From Chara braunii (lineage: Eukaryota > Streptophyta > Charophyceae > Charales > Characeae): a stretch of DNA of 64,000 nucleotides. This document shows, piece by piece, positions 54,920 through 64,000 of the stretch (positions within the stretch are counted from its first letter, which is position 1; each line of letters begins with the position of its first letter). The notes beneath the pieces are model-generated. The model saw only the letters and a list, made by a program, of their open reading frames with translations, had not been told where the DNA came from and ran no database searches. Where the stretch lies: positions 459,836 to 523,835 of the forward strand of contig BFEA01000637.1 of the NCBI GenBank assembly GCA_003427395.1, written 5' to 3'. The translations under genes were made by a program, and so were the position numbers.

Positions 54920-55518
54920 TTATTTTAACCCTCGTTCGTAAGCAGCGACAATATCAGGAGCAGTTTCAAGTAGTTCTCTTTTGCTAAACCATCTGTCCTC
55001 AGATAGTGTCTGTGTCTTAAAACATACCTTGAACTGCTTTTGAGGTCGTCCACATCCTCCCGTAGAGAAGTAACCATGCTCTATGATTTTGTCAACCTCA
55101 TATCTGCCATCCATGTCTGGTGGAATCATAGAGGGTTTGTGTGGGAACTTATTTCCTTCTACGTAAGGTAACAGTTTGGACGCATGAAAGACAAGATATG
55201 TTTTGAGATGAGGGGGAATATCAACTCGATAGGACGGTCCCTCTGTATCTCCAATTACTTTGAGAACTTCCCAGGGTCCAAAGTAGACAGTCAGAAGTTT
55301 TTGAGACACATTTTCTTCCAAGGAAAACTCTTGGACTTTACCAACACGAGATCACATTTCTTAAAGGTAGATGGTCGACGATGTTTATTCGCTTGTTCAA
55401 TCATCTGGTCTTGAGTTTTCTTTAAGTTATCCTTTACCTTTGTTATGTCTTCTTGAAACAAGACTGCATATTCTCGTGTCCCTGGAGGTAACCTAAGAAA
55501 CTGGTCCCGCGTTAGCAC
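54920..55518 (-). pseudogene. integrase C-terminus and chromodomain-like tail (element D)
   Basis: 55518-55330: MLTRDQFLRLPPGTREYAVL, FKKCDLVLVKSK. Frame change, then 55321-54920: MEENVSQKLLTVYFGPWEVL, KVIGDTEGPSYRVDIPPHLK, VFHASKLLPYVEGNKFP, YEVDKIIEHGYFSTGGCG, FKVCFKTQTLSEDRWFSKRE and PDIVAAYERGLK. The tail has a chromodomain-like pattern without its aromatic cage residues. Confidence 0.88.
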
Positions 55519-55655
55519 ATCAATGGGACGCCTAGGTTTTCATCCCTTGTGCAGTGCATTTGGTGAACGATCTGTAGCGGTATGAACGTTGTTGTTGTAT
55601 GCACTAGCTATTTTGGGTAAGTTCTCATCCCAATCAATCTGATGCGCAAGAGTTG

Positions 55656-56580
55656 CTAGCACAATCGGTTCATCTGCTCACTTTGTCTATTCGTTTCAGG
55701 GTGTCGTCCTGACGACATGGTCAAACGTGTACCGTATGCTTCCATCAGCTTCTGCCATGGCGTACTTGTGAATCTTGCATCGCGATCAGACACAATGGAT
55801 AGGGGAAAGCCATACTCAGTCACCCATCGCATTTGAAACTTTTGGATCACAAGTTTAATTCGAGCTTCAGCAGGTAAGGGAATAAACATGGCATATTTAC
55901 AGAAACGATCCACAACAACCATTACTTGACTGTTATCGTTACGGGTCTTGGTGAGGCTCATGAAATCAATGGACATTGACTCACCTGGTTCACTCGGAAT
56001 TGGTAATGGTTTCAAGAGACCAAGTGGATTCTCGTGTGAAGGTTTGTTTCTCTGACACACCAGACAGGTACGCACATAAGTTACTACGTCTTCCTTTAAT
56101 CCCTTCCATTCAAAACGCTCTCTAACGTCCGAGTAAGTTTTCTTGAATCCAAAATGACCCTCAAAATCGTGACGTTCCCCAATTAACAGACTTTTAATTT
56201 CTTCTTTGTGAGGAATACACAATCTTTGTTCAGTTTGGTCTAACAAGAAAAGCAAACCGTCGGTTATACGATTGTTGGGAAGTAGATTGGGGTCTTTTGC
56301 AAGATCATCGATGACAGGTTTCCAAATAGGGTTAGTAGCATATCCTTGCCGAATTCGATCCTTCAAATCCTTCTCAATATCCAAATAAGAGACAATTGTG
56401 CCAGAGAAGTCACTGCGTCGGGACGAAGCACCTACAACTACATTAGACTTTCCTTTGATAGTTTTAAGTTCAAAGTCAAAGGTGTCAATGAATGCAGACC
56501 ATCTTACCAATTTGTCACAGAGTCTAGACTGTGTCTTTATCCACTGTAACGTCGAGTGCTCTGAATACACAGTAAAGTGT
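55656..56580 (-). pseudogene. RNase H end and integrase (element D)
   Basis: 304 residues open. STLQWIKTQSRLCDKLVRWS, FDFELKTIKGKSNVVVGASS (the last RNase H Asp, ADALSRR in relatives, is Gly, GGT), then the integrase zinc site ERHDFEGHFGFKKTYSD and RTCLVCQRNK, the catalytic core SMSIDFMSL, VMVVVDRFCKYA, SIVSDRDARFTSTPW and HPETNRQSEQMNR. The DDE triad and HHCC site are complete. A stop at 55656 cuts it after NRLC. Confidence 0.92.
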
Positions 56581-56600
56581 TTCCCTAACAGGTAATGTTT

Positions 56601-56996
56601 CTACGTGTTTAATGCACGAACTAAGGCATAGAGTTCCCTTTCGTATGTGGAGTTGACAACCTTCTCTGACGATAATCGGTTAGACATAAACTCTATGGGC
56701 CTATAGCCCTTACCATAATCCTGTTGGAGAAAATCGCCAATCCCATACTGACTTGCTTCAGTAGTAACAATGAAAGGCAAGGACGAGTCAACAATCTTAA
56801 GAACAGGGTAGTGAGTTAGTGTATACTTCAATTTCCGAAAGGAAGACTTGCAGTCTTTATCCCACAACCAAATTGTTCCTTTCTTTAACAATTTTCTCAT
56901 CGGTGCAGCAATCAGCGAGAAGTTCCTAACAAACTTCCTGTAGTAATTAACTAAACCAAGGAAAGATTGCAATTCAGTTATAGACTTAGGTTGTGG
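56601..56996 (-). pseudogene. RT thumb and RNase H start (element D)
   Basis: SFLGLVNYYRKFVRNFSLIA, APMRKLLKKGTIWLWDKDCK, LPFIVTTEASQYGIGDFL (Glu in place of the first catalytic Asp of RNase H: TTEAS for TTDAS), RPIEFMSNRLSSEKVVNSTY and ERELYALVRAL. A stop at 57000 precedes it and another at 56600 follows. The frame runs into the RT piece above. Confidence 0.9.
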
Positions 56997-57578
56997 TCAA
57001 TCTCTGATTGCTGAAATCTTTTTCTCTTTCGGCCTTAAACCTTCTTCGTTCACTATGTGTCCTAAGTATAATACTTCGGACTTAGCAAACTCAAACTTCT
57101 TGGGGTTAATCTTGAAGTTTCCCTCACGCAACTTCCTTAGCACCAGACGAAGGTGCTTCTCATGATCTTCTAGTGTCGTGTTGTACACTAGAATATCATC
57201 AAGATAGACGATGACGAACTTATCTAGCCACCGACGAAAGAGTTCATTCATACACCTTTGAAAGGCCGCGGGAGCATTAGTCAGTCCGAAAGGCATCACC
57301 ACAAACTCGTAATGGCCATATCTGGTTCGGAACGCAGTCTTATGTTGATCTGTATGTTTTACCTCGATCTGGTGGTATCCAGACTTCAGATCAATCTTAC
57401 TGAAAAACTTGAAGCCCTGCAACTGGTCCAACAAGTCGTCAATACGTGGTAGAGGTTCAACATTCTTAACAGTGACGGCATTCAGCCCTCTATAATCAAT
57501 ACAGAGACACAACTCACCTTCCTTTTTGGGCACAAATAAGACAGAGGCACCATAAGGAGAGAAGCTTGGGCGAATCCA
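56997..57578 (-). pseudogene. reverse transcriptase palm (element D)
   Basis: 178 residues open plus [15 protein letters not shown] in the same or a neighbouring frame up to 57578. [40 protein letters not shown], motif [49 protein letters not shown] (motif C) and [20 protein letters not shown]. Both catalytic motifs are intact. It is the best-preserved RT in the window. Confidence 0.94.
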
Positions 57579-58562
57579 TCATTTTTCTGTTAAGTCCTGC
57601 AATTGTTTTCTTAATTCCTCAAGTTCCCTATGAGACATTCGATAGATAGGGCCCTTGGGAATCTTACTGTCAGGAATATTTTCAATTATGTGCTTGATAG
57701 CACGTTCAGTTATTCCTGTCGGTTCGAAAAATAAATCTTTATATTCACTAAGGAGTTTTTCAGTCGAAGGAGGATATGAAGTAGAAGACTTTCCTGCTCT
57801 TTTTCCTAAAACCATCATTACTTCTTGTTCCAACTTCTTTTTTGAAACCATCGAGCGAAATGTTGGATAACTCATGCAACAAAAAGAAAGACTAGAGTCA
57901 TAGCCAGACTTATGGTACAATTTGATGGGTTCCAGTTCAGCATGTGCATCCCGCATTTGCACTGCGTTTTCCTTAAACTTGATTTCTGGGTTGGCTTCCT
58001 CGTGCCAGTCCATTCCTAAAATCAAATCAAAGGGTAACTTCTTTTCTACAAGAAAGGAAATCTCGTGAACAATATTTTTTCCTTCCGTGGTTCGAAACAG
58101 ACACTTTACACGATCAACATACTGCGAGACTGTGATCGTGTTTTTATCGGTCAAAATAGATGTGATAGGTCTAGAAAGGTTTTTCACCTTCATTCCGAGA
58201 TGCAACTTGTGAATTGCTTTCTCGGATATATAGGATCGTGTGGATCCTGAGTCTAACAGAGCACCTACACGTGTACGTGCGATCTCTACATCCGCGAGTA
58301 GTAGGTCACCCTTAGACTTAGCTTTCTTAGCCCACGAGCTTCGTAATGCCTGCAACTCGTTACCAAGCTCATCAAGAGAGTTATCCAGAGAGACAGTGCA
58401 TAAGACAGGTTCAGGGTGTTCTGGACGACGGGCCGAAGAAGAACCATCCTCTGTCGTGCGAGTCAAAAGGTTGGAAAGGGTCGTCGGCGCCTTACCTTCA
58501 TCTTTGTCCAAACTTTTTGACTCAGTAGGAGCAGATACTATTCCTACTGGCTGCTCGCTTTT
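57579..58562 (-). pseudogene. aspartic protease and pre-RT linker (element D)
   Basis: The open frame runs 58679-57579, but true coding starts at the slippery site (58559): SEQPVGIVSAPTESKSLDKD. Protease: LLADVEIARTRVGALLDSG at about 58250 (DSG intact), STRSYISEKAIHKLHLG, KLPFDLILGMDWHEEANP. Then a linker and SEYKDLFFEPTGITERAIKH, IPDSKIPKGPIYRMSHRELE. A stop follows DLTEK (57579), right at the start of the RT domain. Confidence 0.9.
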
Positions 58563-58565
58563 GGG
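58523..58565 (-). promoter_or_regulatory. programmed -1 frameshift signal, CCCAAAA plus hairpin (element D)
   Basis: Gag codons TAC CCA AAA GCG AGC AGC CAG TAG contain C CCA AAA (complement of 58559-58565) in phase. Nine bases downstream a perfect 8-bp stem CAGTAGGA / TCCTACTG (58542-58549 and 58523-58530) closes an 11-base loop. The gag stop TAG (58544-58546) lies inside the stem. The -1 frame is the open protease frame. Spacer and phase match the usual -1 frameshift layout. Confidence 0.75.
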
Positions 58566-59278
58566 TATCGAATTTGTGGGTACCATGCAATCACATGCCC
58601 CGCAATGCCACACTTCAAGCATTGCGAGTTGTTCATTCTTTCTTGGCACAATTTTTGCGTTATAACCATCTTCTCCCAAGGCTTCCTGGTCGCAATCTCG
58701 GGATATTCAGGGAACGAGCGTGGTTTCTTTTTCTTTCCGGGTGGTCGTGGTCCTCCCTTGTTGACCACTGCGGCAGTGATTTCCCCCTTCCCGGACTCAC
58801 TGCTGCTCGTCACACCCTCGGCCTCCAATGACCACTTCTCCACAGTATCGTCATCAAAGATGACGAGGGTGTGGTCCTGACGCTTTTGGCGCCAGAGTAC
58901 CCGCTTTCCTACACCTGCACTTCCTCCACCGCCATACTTTACTACAAAAGCATAAGAATTCTTCACTTGTGAAGTTATTTGCTCTCTTTGGAGACCCAGA
59001 TCACGAAACTGCCTATAATTATATTTGTCGGATTTCGAGTCTGCCACGAGTTGTCCACGAATGGGTTTGGGCAGAGCGCGAGAATAAATATAAAGGACTT
59101 GGTTGTTCTGAAGGTTCAGTCCAGGAACCTGGAGCAACCGATCTACTTCCCGCGATAGTTGTTCTACTGAGGTCCAATGCCTTTGGTCAATGGTGGTGAG
59201 TTGGTGAAAAGTCTTATCGGTCGTCGTCTTGTCTAAGAAGCATTCCTTGATCTTGCCAAGGAACTGCTTCAGATTCAT
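58544..59278 (-). pseudogene. gag capsid and zinc knuckle (element D)
   Basis: 244 residues open: MNLKQFLGKIKECFLDKTTT, FHQLTTIDQRHWTSVEQLSR, YSRALPKPIRGQLV, then a Gly-rich linker, and CLKCGIAGHVIAWY, a zinc knuckle with Tyr for the last Cys. Just upstream (59440-59279) the capsid start is readable in pieces (VAFSTSCLGGEAKEWVLAEA). The stop at 58544 is the proposed frameshift stop. Confidence 0.85.
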
Positions 59279-59434
59279 TGTGCCAGCCCACTCGCCAATG
59301 TCCTCGAACCCCGCCGCGTTAGCTTCGGCCAGTACCCATTCTTTTGCTTCCCCCCCAAGACATGAAGTAGAGAAAGCAACTTGAGAATCAAGTTCGACTG
59401 GGGCCGTTTTACAATAGGTCTGAATCTCGGCGAT

Positions 59435-61052
59435 TCAAAGCAACACGTTCTCATCTTTCTTGTTGCAGAGTGTAAAAGGCATTTTCATCTTCACCTTTTC
59501 TTTCTTCTTTGGTTTCTCCGTATCCGTGGTTACTTTGTCCTGTGGCTTCGGAGAAGGAGACTTTGGAGGTGGAGAGGAAGGAGGAGAGGAAGGAGGAGAA
59601 GAAGGAGGAAAAGAAGGAGGAAACGATGTTGGACTCGGTCCCCCCCGGTTAGATGATTTCCCTTCCCCATTCGTTTCTTTCGGGACAACAAACTTAATAG
59701 CATCACTCATCAATTTCTTTACCGGTTTCTTTTCTTCTTTATTTTTTTCTTCCTTTTCTTCTACCCGAGTCTTACCTTTCACAATATTTGTGATGGTTCT
59801 CAATCCAACAGCAATCTAATCCATCTGACTTTGCTGTCGGTCAATTTTTCCTTCCAAGAAGGAGAGATAAGTCATAATGTGATATAAAGTTTGTGTCATA
59901 TCGATCTCTTATTTTCCATCTGTTCCTATCACCTGTCCAATTTCTTTTACTTTCTGTTCCCTTCTTAATTCGTGTTCTAGTTTCCGGGCTAGCTCCTCTT
60001 TCTTTTTTTTCTTCAGCAGCCAGCGTCTCTCTTAATTGTTGAATGTTAGCATCAATGGTGGCCTCGGTCACTTCAGGTTTAACTTCTCCTTTCCTCGATG
60101 ACTCCATGACTTCTTGGAACCGTTCTCAACCACGGTTCGAGAGCCTCATCCTTCTTGTCTCCTGAGAAGGTAGGAGGTAGTTTCAGGGGGGTCTTGGGAT
60201 ACCAAGGAAATTGTTATCCCGTTGGCGAGACAGGTGGCGACTGTGGTGTAGCTCCAATCGCTGGACCAGAAGAAAAAGAAGCAACAGTCTGAGATAGGGC
60301 TGCTGCTGATGTATCACTTGGTGTTGGTCCGGACTGAGCAGCATAAGAGTTTGTCGTCACTGAGAATGGCAGCGATAGCAAGACTGCTGGCCTGATTCTT
60401 GGCATGTGCATGGCGTTCAGGATCTGGTCCAAGGTGTCCTGGATGGTATCTAGTTTACTGTCCATGTATGCGTGCATGGACAAGATGCTCGCCTTAAGAA
60501 TCTTTACATTATTGCTCAGGGTCGAGTCATCTAAACCCTCTAGTGCAGCCTTGTCTGCCTCCCTACCCTCTAGTCTGACACTCCTATCTCTAATCTCTTT
60601 CTCTCTTTTAGTAGCCTATCAGAGTTCCTCCTCTAGCCTTAAGCAAATCCTTTCTACTTGTTGGAGCTCCATCTGCTCCCGGGTGCGTGGAGATGGCGAG
60701 CTGAACTGCAAACCCCCCATCTGACTAGTGTCAGCTCCTGACGTACTGGAGATGGACTGTGAATTGGTTGTGTTGGGTGGCATGCCTAAACTCTTACCAG
60801 TAGAGTTTGCAGCAGAGGTAGTTGAAGAGGTAGTCATTGCTACCGCGCAAGTGTTGCTGCTGCTGCCAACGCTCGTTCGGTTGTCGCTGTTGCCTCTCTC
60901 GCAGTCTCTAGGTTACGGACCCTTGCTTTGACCCTAAGCCTTCTCTCGTCTCCTGGTAGTAGAACCTGGAACACAACAGGTATCCTACTGGTATCCCATC
61001 GTGTTTGCCTCCTATCGTCAGATCTATCCTCCCCACCCTCTGATCCACTCAT
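59435..61052 (-). pseudogene. gag N-terminal region (element D)
   Basis: Open pieces 61052-60840, 60837-60619, 60483-60214, 60107-59841 and 59803-59435. They encode MSGSEGGEDRSDDRRQTR, an Arg/Ala-rich segment, Ser/Thr/Asn-rich linkers, charged helices (QMELQQVERICLRLEEEL, LRETLAAEEKKERGAS) and a Lys/Glu and Pro/Ser-rich part (PPSSPPSSPPS). Low-complexity, assigned to gag by position; several stops. Confidence 0.6.
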
Positions 61053-62310
61053 GGGCTAAGCAGACGATGTCTGCACTAATGTCCTCTCTGGGACCTACCT
61101 CAGCATACGTCTGACCGGTTTTAAAAATAAATTAAAATAATCTATGTCCGGCGACTTACCTAGACTACTAGTCAAGCGGCATCAACAACACCTACACAAG
61201 CTGTGCACATGTAGTCTACTTTTTATCTTGATTAGTCTGTTCAGAAGCGTTGAGAAGAACCGACTATGGTAGATTACAATCCTACTCTAGGTTGTCTGTT
61301 AGGTGTCTGCGGTCTGTCAACCAACTAATCAAAATAAAAATCAACTACAATGAGCAACTGTATGCACAATGGATAATATAGTGATGTACAGTTGAGTTCT
61401 CAATCGGAATCCCCTTCCCCTGTATCCAACGTACCTGTGAGCATCATCAAGCTGCGGTGTCTAAGGTGTGCAACCATGGCCCACCCCTGTGCCCAAGAAG
61501 TATGCTTATGAGTCATGACCAGCCTGCCCTTTGTTTACCCTCGCGTGCAACGAGCCTTACGTATGACTGATCTGGCTGATCAAGAGGCAATTTAAGGACA
61601 GCCCCGGAGAGTCCTCAGGAATTCTTTAACGTCGCAATCAGGACGAGATCACAGCCAGTGGGCAGTTCAGACCCCAACCAGAAATGTTTATAGACGGTCT
61701 GGGAGCGTCTACGTAGGACTGGTCAGTCCGCACACTTATTCTATCAGCGCAGCAAAGAGCCTCAATGGACAAAGCAGCATGGCCTGCGTGTACTAATCCC
61801 ATGGGTTGGCATGGTGACCGTGACCCGTGCTTCGACTTGGGCCTTTCAAAGGCACCGCCCTCTCCTGCCAGACGCGCCACCGAGAAGAATGTTGTCTCGC
61901 AAGATAGAGCGCACACGACTCCTTTCAAAAGAGAGGGCACTCAAGCTGGACTCACTTCCTCACGGTAAGAAGAGATTGAGAGGGTAGATAAGGAATGGGA
62001 ACAACGAACCTGGAGATAGCTGCCCCCAACCACAGATTTCTCACCAATTGGGCCAACGTGGATTTCGATGACCGGTCAATAGCCTCGGTACCACCCACAA
62101 CGCAATGCAGTGCCACTCAGCCAAAATGCCACGTCAGCATACTCTCATCATCATGCATACACCCGCTGTCGCCACAGCCTTCCAGCGGCCGGCCTCTCCA
62201 CCTAGGCCCCGCTAATCAACCAACGCCAAAGTATCCTTACTGCACATGAAGCTTCATCAGCGCACCAAGTAACAATGTCGCCGGTGCCAGGTAAGCGGCG
62301 ATCACGAACC
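61053..62310 (-). other. leader-like non-coding sequence
   Basis: No domain seen. The part from 61950 (TCACTTCCTCACGGTAAGAAG) to 62310 is homologous to 15389-15740 in H1. 61053-61949 has no second copy here. By position it could be the 5' leader of element D, or a separate element. Confidence 0.5.
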
Positions 62311-63420
62311 AGCTCCGATACCAAATTGCCTGTGTGAGCGAGATACAGAAAACCAAGTTGTGAAATCACACAGCTGTCCGAGTAGTCGTGTCCCAAGCAG
62401 AGAGTACAAATGCACCAAGAAACCATCCATTTAGAGCAATACAATGCATTAATGAGCCAATGTTCAAGACCGTAGGCCACACCAACACAGTGTCCAAAGT
62501 CGCTCTGCTCTATCTGGCGCCCAGCGCCCAGCCTACTCTACCCGACTATCCTACCTACAGCTGGTTCAAGCAACAGGATCACTTCGACACTCGAAGACCA
62601 ATGTACATGACTGCCAACACCATCGCCGACCTCTCTTCATGTACCAGGTACGTATCTCGTCACCCTCAATCAGACCTTGATGACCCCACACTCGCCTCCT
62701 TCCCTGAAGACCACTCGATCGCCCACATCACCCCCTCGGCGCTCAACAGCCCGGCTTAGCCGGCTATGGCCGCCTGCGCCCTGCTGCCCTGCAGCGCCCC
62801 AGATCACCACCACGCGCCCCGTCAGCGCCCTTGGCAGCAGTGCAGCATCAAGCGAGAGCGCAGCAGCACTTCCGCATTTCCAGCACTGGCCAGAATGCCT
62901 GGCCTGGGCTACCTTCCTCCTTTTGTGGAAGTGGCAGCCTCCTGGATGCTGCATGTGGCCTGGCTAGAAGCTTCCAGTAGCTTCTGGTTGGGCCTCAGAC
63001 CCTGTGTCCAGGCCCGAGCCTACAGTTGAGGGCCTGGGCCCTTTACAGTTGGGCACGGCCTGAGTATCCGGACTTGGGCTGTTGCTGCATCTGTGCAGGG
63101 CTCCCAGGTAGGTGTGTCGGCAGTACTGCTTTTGTCAAGGCCGATGGCCCGCTTCCCAATGTATCGGCCCTGCTTTGTGTGTATGTGCCCAGGCGCAACT
63201 GTCAAGGCCTGGGCCAACTGTATGACGCAGCTTTGTGAGGCTCACGCGTCTACCCAACCAACTGGCGTGCTGCAAGAGCCTGAATACCCACACATGGAAA
63301 TGTTGAATTTTGCCTCTGACGAATATTCAGGCCCGCCTTCACTTAGGGCGGGCACTTGGCTTGCTGGGGGCCTTAGCCCAGATCATGTGATGTCTGATAG
63401 GGCCCCTTGAGGGCTATATA
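62310..63420 (-). repeat. H2: primer-binding site and LTR-like sequence
   Basis: 62310-62325 is a primer-binding site (minus strand TTGGTATCGGAGCTGG) identical to that in H1. LTR-like sequence starts at 62327 (TGCCTGTGTGAG). It shares with H1 the ACCAGGTA phrase, CAGCGCCC-rich blocks and GCCCGCCTTCACTTAGGGCGGG at 63332-63353. The right boundary is near 63420. It is either the 5' LTR of D or part of an unrelated copy. Confidence 0.6.
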
Positions 63421-63444
63421 TATATTTATAAATATATATATATA

Positions 63445-63602
63445 GTCACAAACAGAACTGCCCGGTAAACCGTAGGCAGAGAGAGAGAAGAGGACAACAA
63501 ACGAGGGGCTGTGACAAACTATATATATCGTCAAATAGAACTGCCCGGTAAACCGTAGGCAGAGAGGGAGAAGAAGACAACAAACGAGGGGCTGTGACAA
63601 AC
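63445..63602. repeat. tandem duplication of about 80 bp
   Basis: GAACTGCCCGGTAAACCGTA and GACAACAAACGAGGGGCTGT occur twice, at 63453-63522 and 63539-63602, separated by TATATATATCG. A TA-rich stretch precedes it (63415-63444). Confidence 0.92.
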
Positions 63603-63634
63603 AGTTTCGTCGGAGTTTCACGGACTCTTATATA

Positions 63635-63815
63635 CATTGATTGATTGATTGGGATTTGGTCGATTGATTGATTGGGATTTGGTTGATTGATTGACTGATT
63701 GATTGATTGATTGATTATTGATTGAGATTGATTGATTGGTTGATTGATTGATGGGTGGGAGAGCCCCCCCCTCCCCCGCGCACACACACACACACACACT
63801 CACACACTCACACAC
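63635..63815. repeat. GATT repeats and CA microsatellite
   Basis: GATTGATTGATT runs from 63639 to 63752, then C-rich sequence and CACACA at 63781-63813, followed by a T run and a G run. The composition resembles 27395-27490. Confidence 0.93.
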
Positions 63816-64000
63816 TTTTTTCACTTTTTTGGGGGGGGTACTTTAACAGTTTGTAATTGCACTTCATGCAATCCCGCAAATACAACACACCCCCATGCGA
63901 CCCCACCGGACCCGAAATGTAGGTCATATACATTCAGCATTACCAGCCTTTTTGCCTCAAGTGCAATTACAAAATCAAACCCTGACTGCGCGGTAGTTTT
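63816..64000. other. no feature seen
   Basis: Short stretch to the window end without recognised coding, LTR end or repeat. It contains GTAATTGCACTT and, further on, AAGTGCAATTAC (63855-63866 and 63959-63970), an inverted pair about 90 bases apart. Confidence 0.4.

Larger units (their letters stand above)
54640..61052 (-). mobile_element. Ty3/gypsy element D
   Basis: A minus-strand element: 3' flank (54640-54940), integrase, RNase H, RT, protease and gag up to about 61052. Its left flank and integrase tail are shared with remnant B. No matching pair of LTRs was found: sequence H2 (62327 on) is preceded by a primer-binding site and could be its 5' LTR, but does not resemble the left flank. 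Pol lies in three main pieces broken by a few stops or shifts, and gag-pol has a well-formed -1 frameshift signal. Confidence 0.88.

Noticed and set aside
1-64000. CRISPR arrays, bacterial operons, prophage or integron
   Set aside because: No spaced identical repeats with unique spacers and no bacterial gene families; the content is eukaryotic transposons throughout.

Overview
The window is eukaryotic repeat DNA. I recognise no convincing host gene, no rRNA, no complete tRNA gene and no CRISPR array. It is made of transposable elements in several stages of decay, mostly Ty3/gypsy LTR retrotransposons. Primer-binding sites resembling the 3' end of initiator tRNA-Met, chromodomain-type integrases, a LINE of the plant L1 kind with a C-terminal reverse-transcriptase zinc-binding region, and a hAT-like element with CAAGGTTGTC-type ends all fit a plant or streptophyte genome. 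A charophyte such as Chara is one possibility, but that is an inference I cannot test here. Two N gaps (14417-14786 and 40325-41042), one N in a microsatellite and a mate-pair adapter left at 6125-6162 show an Illumina-era draft assembly.

Layout, left to right. 1-3422: minus-strand gypsy copy I, cut by the window edge. 3423-5946: plus-strand LINE (LINE1), 5'-truncated into copy I. 5947-15388: minus-strand gypsy element A with two LTRs, the right one incomplete. 15389-16985: leader, primer-binding site and LTR-like piece of another element (H1). 16986-21660: no recognised gene, but a long GA microsatellite and a 54-bp minisatellite. 21660-25571: plus-strand gypsy element G of a different lineage, badly decayed. 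25560-28260: LTR-like sequence and simple repeats. 28260-38460: remnant B, split by the complete minus-strand element C (28595-37976). 38461-53945: one minus-strand LINE (LINE F) split by a hAT-like element (40043-41092), a complete gypsy chromovirus E (41442-51740, 5-bp duplication CTATA) and an insert carrying a Penelope-like reverse transcriptase (about 51897-53232). 54640-61052: minus-strand gypsy D, a relative of B and C. 61950-63420: leader and LTR-like piece H2, a relative of H1. 63440-63820: tandem and simple repeats.

The most interesting signal is at the gag-pol border. In copies I, A, C and D, gag ends a few codons after the zinc knuckle and pol lies in the -1 frame. Copies I and A carry G GGA AAC and D carries C CCA AAA in the correct phase, and in D this is followed by a 9-nt spacer and a perfect 8-bp hairpin. 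This looks like programmed -1 ribosomal frameshifting used by a whole group of these elements. Other points are the layered nesting, a 170-bp-arm palindrome flanked by duplicated reverse-transcriptase sequence inside C, and repeated Asp-to-Gly loss of catalytic residues in four different elements.
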